From NCBI RefSeq assembly GCF_900105355.1, contig NZ_FNSC01000001.1:806001-870000 (forward strand): 64,000 nucleotides of DNA. The letters run 5' to 3'. A program made the translations under genes and the position numbers. Position 1 is the stretch's first letter. The number at the start of each line of letters is the position of its first letter. Positions 1 to 9,090 of the stretch are shown in pieces. The notes below the pieces were generated by a model. The model was not told where the DNA came from, ran no database searches, and was given only the letters and a program-made list of their open reading frames with translations. The DNA comes from Pseudomonas anguilliseptica. Lineage in GTDB: Bacteria; Pseudomonadota; Gammaproteobacteria; Pseudomonadales; Pseudomonadaceae.

Positions 1-1047
1 CTTGTTGCCGCCCTTGGCTTTAGCACCACGTTGGGCGCTTCTGCCGCCGATCCGTTAAAGGTCGGCTTTGTCTATATCGGCCCGATTGGCGACCACGGCT
101 GGACCTACCAGCATGAGCAGGGCCGTCAGGCGGTGATCAAACAGCTGGGTGACAAAGTCGAGACCAGCTACGTGGAAAACGTGCCGGAAGGCGCAGACGC
201 CGAGCGGGTGATCCGCAACATGGCCAAGGGCGGTTATGACCTGGTCTTCACCACCTCCTTCGGCTATATGAACCCAACGCTGAAAGTCGCCAAGCAGTTC
301 CCCAAACTGACCTTCGAGCACGCCACCGGCTACAAGCAGGACAAGAACCTCGGCACCTACCTGTCACGCTCTTATGAAGGTCGTTACGTCGGCGGCTTCC
401 TCGCGGCGAAGATGACCAAAACCAAGAAGATCGGCTACGTCGCCTCCTTCCCGATCCCGGAAGTGATCCGCGATATCAACGCCATCCAGCTGGCGCTGGA
501 CAAGTACAACCCGGGCAGCGAAATCAAGGTGGTGTGGGTCAACTCCTGGTTCGATCCAGGCAAGGAATCCGACGCGGCCAACGCGCTGATCGACCAGGGC
601 GTCGACGTGGTGTTCCAGCACACCGACAGCCCGGCGCCGATCCAGACCGCCGAGCGTCGTGGTGTTTATTCCGTGGGTTACGCCTCGGACATGGCGCACT
701 TCGGGCCGAAAGCCGTACTGACCTCGATCGTCAACGACTGGGGCCCGCACTACGTCAAATCCACTCAGGCGGTGATCGACGGCAACTGGAAGTCTGAAGA
801 CTTCTGGGGCGGTCTGGCGGAAGACACCATTCGCCTGCCGATCAGCGACCTGGTGCCGGCGGACGTGAAAGCCGAAGCTGAGCAGATCATCGCGGATATC
901 AAGAGCGGCGCCTTCCACCCGTTCACCGGGCCGATCAAGGACCAGAGCGGCGTAGAAAAAATCCCGGCCGGCATCGCCGCGACCAACGCCGAACTGGCGT
1001 CGATGAACTACTACGTGGAAAACGTAAAGGCTGAACTGCCGAAGTAA
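1..1047 (+). CDS. BMP-family ABC transporter substrate-binding protein (5' truncated by window)
   Basis: Periplasmic binding protein of the basic-membrane-protein (PnrA/Med-like) family, which mostly binds purine nucleosides or related ligands for an ABC importer. The reading frame is open from base 1; the first residues (LVAALGFSTTLGASAA) are the end of a signal peptide, so the true start lies upstream of the window. The mature part begins DPLKVGFVYIGPIGDHGW, the usual BMP opening, and contains the family stretch around residues 60-85 (GYDLVFTTSFGY). About 340 residues are visible. An oxygenase and a purine deaminase follow on the same strand, which supports a purine ligand; the ligand itself is inferred. 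Confidence 0.9.
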   Translation, partial: LVAALGFSTTLGASAADPLKVGFVYIGPIGDHGWTYQHEQGRQAVIKQLGDKVETSYVENVPEGADAERVIRNMAKGGYDLVFTTSFGYMNPTLKVAKQFPKLTFEHATGYKQDKNLGTYLSRSYEGRYVGGFLAAKMTKTKKIGYVASFPIPEVIRDINAIQLALDKYNPGSEIKVVWVNSWFDPGKESDAANALIDQGVDVVFQHTDSPAPIQTAERRGVYSVGYASDMAHFGPKAVLTSIVNDWGPHYVKSTQAVIDGNWKSEDFWGGLAEDTIRLPISDLVPADVKAEAEQIIADIKSGAFHPFTGPIKDQSGVEKIPAGIAATNAELASMNYYVENVKAELPK

Positions 1048-1063
1048 GGCATCCGCCAAACCT

Positions 1064-1119
1064 TGTGGGAGGGGCCGGGCGGCGATCCGCTTTAGCCGCG
1101 AACAGCAGCCCCTCCCACA
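1064..1119. repeat. REP-like palindromic intergenic repeat
   Basis: Twelve-base inverted arms TGTGGGAGGGGC (1064-1075) and GCCCCTCCCACA (1108-1119) enclose the sequence GCTTTAGCCGCGAA. The same words recur at 3378-3436 and 4350-4402, so this is a dispersed Pseudomonas REP-type element. It lies just after the BMP gene stop and could also end or stabilise that transcript. Confidence 0.75.
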
Positions 1120-1245
1120 CAGATCACACCGATGCCGTCCCTGCTTGTCGAGCAGCAGAACCGCATCACCGTGGTGCTGGCCTTCAGCACTACGCACCGC
1201 TGCCCTGGGTACGAGAAGACTCGCAGCAACATCCCGGAGCTTTTT

Positions 1246-2214
1246 ATGAACCGCCTACCGATTATCGATATCGCCCCGCTCTACAGTGACGACCAAACCG
1301 CCTGGCCCACCGTGGCTGAGCAGATTGACCGCGCCTGCCGCGAATGGGGTTTCTTCTATATCACCGGCCACCCGATCGGCCCGGCGCGTATCTCCGACCT
1401 GCTCAGCGCCGCCAAGACCTTCTTCGCCCTGCCGGCTGCCGAAAAGCTCAAGATCGACATCACCCAGACCGCCCACCACCGTGGCTACGGCGCGATTGCC
1501 ACCGAGCAGCTGGACCCGAGCAAACCGAGCGACCTCAAGGAAACCTTCGACATGGGTTTCCATATGGATCTCAATCATCCCGAGGTGCTGGCCGGCAAGC
1601 CGTTGCGTGGCGCCAATCGCCACCCGGATCTGCCGGGATGGGCCGCCCTGATGGAACAGCACTACGCCGATATGCAGGCACTGGCGCAAACCCTGCTGCG
1701 CGCCATGACGATTGCCCTGGATATCGACCGCGAGTTTTTCGACACGCGCTTTCATGAGCCGATCAGCGTGCTGCGGATGATCCACTACCCGCCGCGCCAC
1801 ACCGCCAGCAGCGCCGAACAGCAAGGCGCGGGTGAACACACCGACTACGGCTGCATCACCCTGCTCTATCAGGACGACGCCGGCGGTCTGCAGGTGCGTA
1901 ACCGTGACGGTGAGTGGATCGATGCGCCGCCGATTGCCGGCAGCTTTGTGGTGAATATCGGCGACATGCTCGCGCGCTGGAGCAACGACCGCTACACCTC
2001 GACCCCGCACCGGGTGATCAGCCCGCTGGGGGTGGATCGCTACTCCATGCCGTTCTTCGCCGAACCGCACCCGGACACCGAGATCAGCTGCCTGCCCAAC
2101 TGCTCGGACGCCGCCCATCCGCCTAAGTATCCGAGCGTGACCAGCGCTGAGTACCTGCTGTCACGCTTTGCCGATACCTATGCGTATCGACGTGAAGAAC
2201 AGGCCGACGCATAA
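1246..2214 (+). CDS. Isopenicillin N synthase-like Fe(II)/2-oxoglutarate-dependent oxygenase
   Basis: A 322-residue cytoplasmic non-haem iron oxygenase. The N-terminal DIOX_N part begins LPIIDIAPLY and includes REWGFFYITGH; the catalytic part has the iron ligands H-x-D in GEHTDYGCITLLYQDD and the distal His in STPHRVISP with the Arg that binds 2-oxoglutarate. The ATG at 1246 was chosen because CGGAG lies just upstream and translation then starts at the family's usual MxxLPxID; an upstream in-frame ATG at 1132 would add residues that look non-coding and overlap the end of the REP neighbourhood. Its place between a BMP binding protein and a purine deaminase suggests a purine or related heterocycle substrate, which is inference. 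Confidence 0.88.
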   Translation: MNRLPIIDIAPLYSDDQTAWPTVAEQIDRACREWGFFYITGHPIGPARISDLLSAAKTFFALPAAEKLKIDITQTAHHRGYGAIATEQLDPSKPSDLKETFDMGFHMDLNHPEVLAGKPLRGANRHPDLPGWAALMEQHYADMQALAQTLLRAMTIALDIDREFFDTRFHEPISVLRMIHYPPRHTASSAEQQGAGEHTDYGCITLLYQDDAGGLQVRNRDGEWIDAPPIAGSFVVNIGDMLARWSNDRYTSTPHRVISPLGVDRYSMPFFAEPHPDTEISCLPNCSDAAHPPKYPSVTSAEYLLSRFADTYAYRREEQADA

Positions 2215-2225
2215 CACCGTCAGGC

Positions 2226-2323
2226 GTAGGGTGGATCGGGGCGCGTAGATGACGCTTTTTTCATCCACCACCTGCGTTACTACGCTGCTCGCTGGTGGAC
2301 ATAAAAAGCGATGTCCACCCTAC
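2226..2323. repeat. GTAGGGTGGAT-type hairpin repeat, diverged copy
   Basis: The element opens GTAGGGTGGATC and closes GATGTCCACCCTAC, with internal inverted segments around TCATCCACCA and GGTGGACATAAAAAGC. It is a relative of the perfect hairpin at 30141-30213. It fills the gap between the oxygenase stop and the deaminase gene. Confidence 0.7.
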
Positions 2324-2408
2324 ATAGCGCCACACATCGTCAACAGCCGTACCGATTCGGCGAAATCCTGTCCTTGCGGTTAAACTTTGTCGCGACCACG
2401 CCTGATAA

Positions 2409-3368
<960 letters not shown>

Positions 3369-3377
3369 ACCTGATAA

Positions 3378-3436
3378 TCGCCGCTAAAGCGCCTCCCACA
3401 TCAGCACGTCTGCCGTGGGAGGCGCTTTAGCCGCGA
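3378..3436. repeat. REP inverted pair, probable bidirectional terminator
   Basis: Arms of 22 bases, one mismatch: CGCTAAAGCGCCTCCCAC (within 3378-3399) and GTGGGAGGCGCTTTAGC (within 3415-3436). It lies between the convergent deaminase and cytochrome genes, so its hairpin could stop transcription from both sides. Confidence 0.8.
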
Positions 3437-3447
3437 CAGATAAAAAC

Positions 3448-3981
3448 TCAGTGGTCCAATTTGCGCCGCTTGCCGGTGACCATCGACAGCGGCAGGTTTT
3501 CCTTCAGCCGGTAGCTTTCAAACAACGCCGCCGCGATGTGCAGGCCCACCAAGGCCATCAATGCATCGGCGCAGAATTCATGAATTTCTAATGGCAGATC
3601 TGCACCCCAGAAGTAGTCGACTTCTTCCATCAGAAAGCCGGTCACACCCAGGCCGAGCATCAGCAGCATCATGCCGATCATCACCAGCGCGCCCAGCGGG
3701 GAATGCCCCATGCGGTGGAAATCACGCCCGCTGAATAATGCCCGCAGATGTTCGACCAGGCGCGCCCGGGTCGGCCAGAAGTCCGCCCAGCGCGCTGCCG
3801 GTGTCCCGATAAAACCCCACACCAGGCGAATCGCCAACCAGGCCACAGCGTAGTAACCGAACCAGCGGTGCCAGCTCTCGCCCTCTTCGGTGAAGAAGTA
3901 ATTGGCCAGGAAAGCGCTCGCCAGAGACCAATGGAACAACCTTACTAGCGGGTCCCAGAGGCGTGTGGTGGCGGTGTTCAT
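3448..3981 (-). CDS. Cytochrome b561 domain protein
   Basis: A 177-residue inner-membrane di-haem cytochrome b of the b561/Ni-Fe hydrogenase cytochrome type. About four hydrophobic segments are visible, with candidate haem-ligand histidines in LFHWSLA, SWHRWFGYY, EIHEFCAD and VGLHIAAAL. Such proteins move electrons between quinols and periplasmic acceptors. Its start overlaps the stop of the preceding PepSY gene by one base (TGATG), a translational-coupling arrangement, so the two are probably one operon. The electron partner is unknown; the copper-rich context makes a reductase role at the membrane possible. Confidence 0.9.
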   Translation of the reverse strand: MNTATTRLWDPLVRLFHWSLASAFLANYFFTEEGESWHRWFGYYAVAWLAIRLVWGFIGTPAARWADFWPTRARLVEHLRALFSGRDFHRMGHSPLGALVMIGMMLLMLGLGVTGFLMEEVDYFWGADLPLEIHEFCADALMALVGLHIAAALFESYRLKENLPLSMVTGKRRKLDH

Positions 3982-4247
3982 CAGCCTTCAACGCCGCCTT
4001 TGATGGCCTTGCCAGTGACCGGATCTAAGTAGATTTCGACCTTCTGGCCATCCTTGTTGAAACCGTAGATTTCGTAGCAGTTACCACCGGTGACCTTGAA
4101 CTTCTTGATCTCATAGCCCTGAGTTTTGAGGTCAGCCTGGAACTTGTCCTGATCCTGCCACTGCGCCTTGTCGGCGTTGGTGCATTGGGTGGCGGCGAAG
4201 GTCAGCGGGCTGGCCAGAACCAGAGACAGCAGAAGCAGTTTGCGCAT
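3981..4247 (-). CDS. Small periplasmic PepSY-domain protein
   Basis: 88 residues with a clear Sec signal peptide (MRKLLLLSLVLASPLTFA) followed by one PepSY-like domain (YEIKKFKVTGGNCYEIYGFN, EIYLDPVTGKAI). Two cysteines (TQCTNAD and GGNCYEI) could pair. PepSY proteins commonly accompany b-type cytochromes; the one-base overlap with cytochrome b561 supports joint function. No enzymatic motif is seen. Confidence 0.85.
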   Translation of the reverse strand: MRKLLLLSLVLASPLTFAATQCTNADKAQWQDQDKFQADLKTQGYEIKKFKVTGGNCYEIYGFNKDGQKVEIYLDPVTGKAIKGGVEG

Positions 4248-4349
4248 GATGAAGTCCTCGTGATGCAGGGGAAGTTGTGTGTTTGCGAGGACTACTGTCG
4301 CGCTTGAACCTTAAGGCTGTATTAGCCCGTGCGGATTCATCGCGCGGAT

Positions 4350-4402
4350 GTGGGAGGGGCTTTAGCCGCGACTCAAAAGCTCGCGGCTAAAGCCCCTCCC
4401 AC
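4350..4402. repeat. REP perfect inverted pair
   Basis: Perfect 22-base arms at 4350-4371 and 4381-4402 with core GGGAGGGGCTTTAGCCGCGA, separated by 9 bases. It separates the oprC stop (4414) from the promoter region of the PepSY-cytochrome pair, so the latter is probably a separate transcription unit. Confidence 0.85.
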
Positions 4403-4413
4403 GACTGGACACA

Positions 4414-6507
4414 TCAGAAGTCGAAATCGACCTTGGCCCACAAGGTGCGGCCCGGCTCGTCGATCCGAGTATCAGCCGGGAAGCCAAAACCGGAGTCACC
4501 GCCCAGATTCAGGTGCTCGGCGTATTGCTTGTCGAGCAGGTTATCCACCCCGGCACTGAGCTTGACCTGCTCGCTGACGCGGTAAGCACCGTTGAGCGAG
4601 AGCACACCGAAGCCGGCGCTGTCGCCAAAGTCCTGCCCCACCACGTTGCCGCGTCCAGCGGCGATGCGGCCCTGGCCATCGACCACCCGCCACAGGCCAC
4701 CGACGCTCCAGTCGTCACGCTGATAGGTCAGGCCCAGACGTGCTTCCAGCGGCGGCATCTGCGGCAGCGCTTCGCCGTCGCTGCTGTTCTTGCCCCAGGC
4801 ATAGGCCAGGGTGGCATCGGTCTTCCAGTTGCTCGTCAGGTCATAGGCCACGCCCAGCTCGCCGCCCATGATGCGCGCGTCGACATTGTCGGCTTGAGTG
4901 CTCATGCCACGGTAGTCGAACAGGATGTAGTCACGCACCTGGCCGACATAGGCCGAGGCCCAGGCCTGCAGGTCGTCACCCTTGTACTGGATACCGATAT
5001 CCAGCTGGGTGGTCTTCTCCGGCTTGATGCCGTCGAAGGCATTGTCTGCGCCAGCCGGCCCGTTGAGCCCGGCGGAAAACAGCTCCCAGTAGTCAGGGAA
5101 ACGCTGCACATGGCCGATGCCGGCATAGACGGTGGTCGGCGAACCGGACAGGTCGTGCTCGTAGCGCACAAAGCCGCTCGGCAACGTATCGGCGCGCGTC
5201 TCACCCGCCGTTGGGTTGGGCCGCGGCATACCCATCATGCTGCGAAAACTCTGCCGGTAGTCCTTGGCCGAGGCCCGATCCACCCGCGCACCGGAGACCA
5301 GCCGATCATGCTCGGCCAGGCTCCAGGTGGCCTCGGCGAACGCGCCGTAGTTGTGCATCAGTGCGTCCTTGTTCCAGGGGAAGCGGTCGGCGTCCGTGTA
5401 GCCCGTCATCATGCTGTAGGTGGAACGACGGGCACGGTGCTCGCTGCGCTGGGCATCGAGCCCAGTAATCAGCTCAACATCCTCCCACACCCAGGTCGCA
5501 GCCAGGCGTGCACCGAGGGTGCGACGGTCGACCTGCGAGGCCATGGGCATGGCCATCATGCTGGTCGGGTCCGGCACACGCAGGCGGAAGTTATCCATGA
5601 TGTGGTCGGCGTAGTTGTAGTAGACCTTGGCCTCGACCTTATCCAGTACACCGCCGAAATTGTCCCGCTCAATGCGCAAGCCCAGGCTTTCGCGCTTGAA
5701 CTGGGTGCCGTCCATGCCACGGCCGCCGTAGCGTGCCTCGCCATCGCCACGGCCGGCGGTGAGTTCGACCAGGGTGTCGGCATCCGGCGTCCAGCCCAGG
5801 GCCACGTCGCCGTTCCATTTATCCCAGCGCGAGGGGATGGTGTCGCCGTTACCGTTGGCGTAATCATCCGAATGCGAGCGGTTACCGGTCACCCGCAGGT
5901 AGCCTTGCTCACCGCCCACAGCACCATCCAGGGTCTGGTCGAAACGGCCATTGGAGCCGGCCAGCACGCTGGCATGCAGGCGCGCACCCAGCTCGCCGAA
6001 ACGCTCCGGCGCACGGTCGAAACGCACCACCCCAGCCGAAGCGCCGGGGCCCCAGATAACCGTTTGCGGGCCTTTGTTCACGGTCAGCAGGTCAAAGGTT
6101 TCCGGCGAGATATACGAGCTGGGCGCATCCATCCGGCCCGGGCAGGCACCGAGCATCTGCCCGCCGTCGGTGAGCAGCAGCAGGCGCGAACCGAACATGC
6201 CGCGCAGTACCGGATCACTGTTGCTGCCGCCACTGCGAATCGCGGAGAAACCCGGAATGGTCTTCAGATAATCCGCTGCATCACTGGCCGGCACCGGCTG
6301 GCGCGGATCCTTGGGGTCGGCCACCACGGTCAGTGGCGAGCTTTGCTGCACGGCGGTGACCACCGAGGGCGGCAATTGCAGCGCATGCTGCTCCGGGTCG
6401 TGTTCAGTGGTTTGCGCGGCATGCGCCTGAGTGGCCAACAGCAGACCGACGCACAGCGGCGCCAGTCGAAAAGGTGCAGCACTGATCAAAAGCGAACAAG
6501 TAGACAT
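4414..6507 (-). CDS. oprC: TonB-dependent copper receptor, OprC type
   Basis: A 697-residue outer-membrane receptor of the OprC/NosA family that imports copper in a TonB-dependent manner. From the ATG at 6507 there is a signal peptide (LAPLCVGLLLATQAHA), then a TonB-box-like region, a plug domain with VLRGMFGSRLLLLTDGGQMLGACPGRMDAP, and a beta-barrel ending in aromatic Phe (AKVDFDF). Methionine-rich loops (TSMMAMPMAS, TYSMMTGY, SMMGMPR) fit copper binding, as in OprC. The frame stays open upstream to 6669, but residues before 6507 look non-coding and overlap the DUF2946 gene. Confidence 0.93.
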   Translation of the reverse strand: MSTCSLLISAAPFRLAPLCVGLLLATQAHAAQTTEHDPEQHALQLPPSVVTAVQQSSPLTVVADPKDPRQPVPASDAADYLKTIPGFSAIRSGGSNSDPVLRGMFGSRLLLLTDGGQMLGACPGRMDAPSSYISPETFDLLTVNKGPQTVIWGPGASAGVVRFDRAPERFGELGARLHASVLAGSNGRFDQTLDGAVGGEQGYLRVTGNRSHSDDYANGNGDTIPSRWDKWNGDVALGWTPDADTLVELTAGRGDGEARYGGRGMDGTQFKRESLGLRIERDNFGGVLDKVEAKVYYNYADHIMDNFRLRVPDPTSMMAMPMASQVDRRTLGARLAATWVWEDVELITGLDAQRSEHRARRSTYSMMTGYTDADRFPWNKDALMHNYGAFAEATWSLAEHDRLVSGARVDRASAKDYRQSFRSMMGMPRPNPTAGETRADTLPSGFVRYEHDLSGSPTTVYAGIGHVQRFPDYWELFSAGLNGPAGADNAFDGIKPEKTTQLDIGIQYKGDDLQAWASAYVGQVRDYILFDYRGMSTQADNVDARIMGGELGVAYDLTSNWKTDATLAYAWGKNSSDGEALPQMPPLEARLGLTYQRDDWSVGGLWRVVDGQGRIAAGRGNVVGQDFGDSAGFGVLSLNGAYRVSEQVKLSAGVDNLLDKQYAEHLNLGGDSGFGFPADTRIDEPGRTLWAKVDFDF

Positions 6508-6589
6508 GGGTATTCCAGAATCGAGACAAAACCAGAGAATGGCCGGCACCGCACACGCAGCACCGACACAGGCAACAGGGCAATAGCGA

Positions 6590-6961
6590 TCAGGAATAGG
6601 CAGGCGGTGCGCGGCTGCGCGAACCGGGGAAAATGGCTGAGCGGGCAACGCCACTGCGCACCGGCGCAATATGCCGGTCAGCGGGTATAGCGGCGGCCAG
6701 CGCCAGTGTCTGGCTGGCGCAGCCGGTGGCCGGGCTGTTGAGCAACAAGGTGCAATAGCCGCACTTGGCCCACAGCGCGTCGTGATTCAGAGGGTCGTTA
6801 TGACTACCGGCATGCTCCCCGCAAGCCAGTTCCGTCAGCCAGGCCGGTTCAGCCGGCGCAGTGAGCTGCGACAGCAACGGCCCAACACTGAGCAACAGCA
6901 TGGCCAACAGAGCCAGCCAGCTCGCGCGGTAATCGGCAGTGAAGGAGCGATTGCGGGGCAT
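6590..6961 (-). CDS. DUF2946 family protein in copper cluster
   Basis: 123 residues with an N-terminal membrane or signal segment (WLALLAMLLLSVGPLLSQ) and Cys/His-bearing stretches (LACGEHAGSHND, WAKCGYCTLL) that could bind metal. DUF2946 proteins are regularly found beside copper receptor and PCu(A)C genes, as here between oprC and the chaperone. ATG at 6961 is preferred over the GTG one codon upstream. The molecular function is unknown. Confidence 0.8.
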   Translation of the reverse strand: MPRNRSFTADYRASWLALLAMLLLSVGPLLSQLTAPAEPAWLTELACGEHAGSHNDPLNHDALWAKCGYCTLLLNSPATGCASQTLALAAAIPADRHIAPVRSGVARSAIFPGSRSRAPPAYS

Positions 6962-7092
6962 CACGACAACTCAAGAATCCTGCGCCGAGTATGACTAACG
7001 GCCTAAGCAGGACGGCTGATGCAAATCAATGACGGTGAATATCACCGAACAGCAGCAGCCCCGCTGCAACGCAGCAGGGCTGGGCGCACAGC

Positions 7093-7575
7093 TCAGTGCG
7101 CGTGCCCTTCACCGTGGGATTTCTCACCGGCAGGGGCGTCCTTGTGTACGGCAATTTCCACGTCGACTTTGCCGGCCTTCTCGAAGGTCAGGGTCAGCGG
7201 AAAGCCCTCGCCGTCCTTGGCCTGCTGTTTCAGGTTGAACAGCATGACGTGGTAGCCCATGGGTTCGAACTTCACTTCGCCACCGGCAGGAATCGCCACA
7301 TTCTGCACCTGCTGCATCTTCATCAGGCCATCGGCGTGGATATGTTCGTGCAGCTCGGCTTTGCCCGCCACCGGTGTGCTGGCGCTGAGCAGGCGATCGG
7401 CCTCGCTGCCCTTGTTGTGCACCACGAAATAGGCTGCAGCGGTGGGCGCTACGGCCGGCATTTCCCGCGACCAGGGGTGTGCAATATGCAGCTCGCCAGC
7501 GGTGTATTCGTGAGCACTGGCAAACAGGTTCGGACTCAGCAGAGCGGCAATCAGCAGGGTCTTTTTCAACAACAT
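7093..7575 (-). CDS. PCu(A)C-type periplasmic copper chaperone
   Basis: 160 residues with signal peptide MLLKKTLLIAALLSPNLFASA followed by a DUF461/PCu(A)C domain. The methionine/histidine copper site is recognisable in ELHEHIHADGLMKMQQV and GYHVMLFNLK, and the C-terminus is His-rich (KSHGEGHAH). The family delivers Cu(I) to cytochrome oxidase or other periplasmic targets. The ATG at 7575 follows a strong GGAGGAATACC ribosome site. It lies between oprC/DUF2946 and a PepSY membrane protein on the same strand. Confidence 0.92.
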   Translation of the reverse strand: MLLKKTLLIAALLSPNLFASAHEYTAGELHIAHPWSREMPAVAPTAAAYFVVHNKGSEADRLLSASTPVAGKAELHEHIHADGLMKMQQVQNVAIPAGGEVKFEPMGYHVMLFNLKQQAKDGEGFPLTLTFEKAGKVDVEIAVHKDAPAGEKSHGEGHAH

Positions 7576-7633
7576 GGTATTCCTCCAAAAGTGGACTGAC
7601 TGTCCATGACAGATGTTGTAACGCGAAGCCCTA

Positions 7634-7652
7634 GCGCGGGCCAAGCCCGCGC
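7634..7652. terminator. GC-rich hairpin between PepSY membrane protein and PCu(A)C genes
   Basis: Perfect 8-base arms GCGCGGGC and GCCCGCGC with a 3-base loop. There is no clear T-run, so it may act as an attenuator or transcript stabiliser rather than a terminator. Confidence 0.4.
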
Positions 7653-7664
7653 CGGTTATTCCAG

Positions 7665-9044
7665 TCAGCCGTTGGCCAAGCGTTGCTTAGGCAGGCGCGA
7701 GAGCAGCAGCCAGTCCAACGCCCAGATCAGCAGCAGGGATGCCCCCACCAGCGGAAAGGCCGCGCCGAGCAGGCCCATGATCACCATCGCGGTCTTCCAG
7801 CGTGGCAGGTCGTGGCGCAGCGGTGCTACGCCGAGCTTGCCGCTCGGCCGGCGTTGCCACCACATGATCAGGCCGCTGACCGCGCTCAGCAGCACCAGCA
7901 GGCAGACCGCGAGCATCAGCAACTGGTTGGCCAGGCCGAACAGCTTGCCTTCATGCAGCATCACCCCGGTTTCCACGGTTTTCGCCACCACGCCGTAATC
8001 CTTCCAGCGCACATCGGCGAGCACCGCGCCGCTGTACTGATCGATATGCAAGGTGGCGTCGTTACGCGGGTCGTCGGCGAACAGCGCGATGCTGTACACC
8101 CCGGTTTCACCTTGCGGCAGGGTGATGCTGTAACCCGGCTGTACGCCGCGCTCAGCAGCGGTATCGACTACGTACTGCAGCAGGTTGGCCGGGGCGGCGG
8201 GCGCCAGGGCAGTGGCATGGCAGTTATGCGCGGCGTGTGGATCGGAAGCCGGCAGCGGCGTGGTTTCCACCGCCCAGGCGACAGTCTGCTGACTGCTGCT
8301 GTTGAGGCTGCCGGTGAGCTTGCCGGACTGCGGCACGTCGTCCCACATCGCCGCCGGGAAGTGATTCCAGGCGCCGGCAAACTGCGCACCCCAGAAGCCA
8401 GTCCAGGTCATGCCGGTGAGCAGCATAAACAGCAACAGCAGCGAGCCCCAGAAGCCAGTCACCGCATGCAGGTCACGCCATAAAAGTCGCCCACGGGCAC
8501 TCAGCCTTGGCCACAGCACGCCCGCACCGGAACGCCCGCGCGGCCACCACAGGTAGAGGCCAGAGACCACCAGCACGATGCCCCAACCAGCGGCCAACTC
8601 GATCAGCCGATCGCCCAGAGTCCCGACCATCAGATCACCATGCAGCTGACGGGCGATGGCCTGCAGGTTGAGCTGCGCATCCTGGCTGCCGAGAATCCTG
8701 GCGCTGTAGGGGTCAACAAATACATTGAGGCCCCGGCCATCAGCCTCCAGCACAAACTGCGCACTGCGCTCGGCGTTCAGCGGCGGCAGGTACTGGCTGA
8801 TGCTCGCCTTTGGATACGCTTGACGCACCAACGCCAGCTGCTGATCCGCCGAGATCGCCTGTTCGGCAGGCGTGACCTGCTGCAGTTCGGCATACATCAG
8901 CTGGTCAAGTTGTGGCTTGAACAGGTAGATGATGCCGGTGACCGAGAGCAGGATCAGAAACGGAATCACAAACAGCCCGGCATAGAAATGCCAGCGCCAG
9001 GCCAGGTTGTAGAACGAGATGTTCGACGTAGTCGGCTTCTGCAT
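7665..9044 (-). CDS. PepSY-associated transmembrane protein (PiuB/DUF4405-like reductase family)
   Basis: 459 residues. The first membrane helix (FYAGLFVIPFLILLSVTGIIYLF) is followed by a periplasmic PepSY region, two central helices (GWGIVLVVSGLYLWWP and FWGSLLLLFMLLTGMTW), a second periplasmic region with HAAHNCHA, and C-terminal helices (LLMLAVCLLVLLSAVSGLIMWW). This is the plan of PepSY_TM proteins that accompany TonB receptors for iron or copper and are thought to reduce the imported metal or siderophore. GGAG lies before the ATG. It is intact, unlike its upstream paralogue. Confidence 0.88.
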   Translation of the reverse strand: MQKPTTSNISFYNLAWRWHFYAGLFVIPFLILLSVTGIIYLFKPQLDQLMYAELQQVTPAEQAISADQQLALVRQAYPKASISQYLPPLNAERSAQFVLEADGRGLNVFVDPYSARILGSQDAQLNLQAIARQLHGDLMVGTLGDRLIELAAGWGIVLVVSGLYLWWPRGRSGAGVLWPRLSARGRLLWRDLHAVTGFWGSLLLLFMLLTGMTWTGFWGAQFAGAWNHFPAAMWDDVPQSGKLTGSLNSSSQQTVAWAVETTPLPASDPHAAHNCHATALAPAAPANLLQYVVDTAAERGVQPGYSITLPQGETGVYSIALFADDPRNDATLHIDQYSGAVLADVRWKDYGVVAKTVETGVMLHEGKLFGLANQLLMLAVCLLVLLSAVSGLIMWWQRRPSGKLGVAPLRHDLPRWKTAMVIMGLLGAAFPLVGASLLLIWALDWLLLSRLPKQRLANG

Positions 9045-9090
9045 ATTCAGCTCCAGGTATGACCATAAAGAGTGATGGATCGGCAGCGGT

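Noticed and set aside
4513-6690. Long plus-strand open frame opposite oprC
   Set aside because: It is the antisense shadow of a clear TonB receptor gene; its protein has no domain-like sequence and the codon pattern follows the minus strand.
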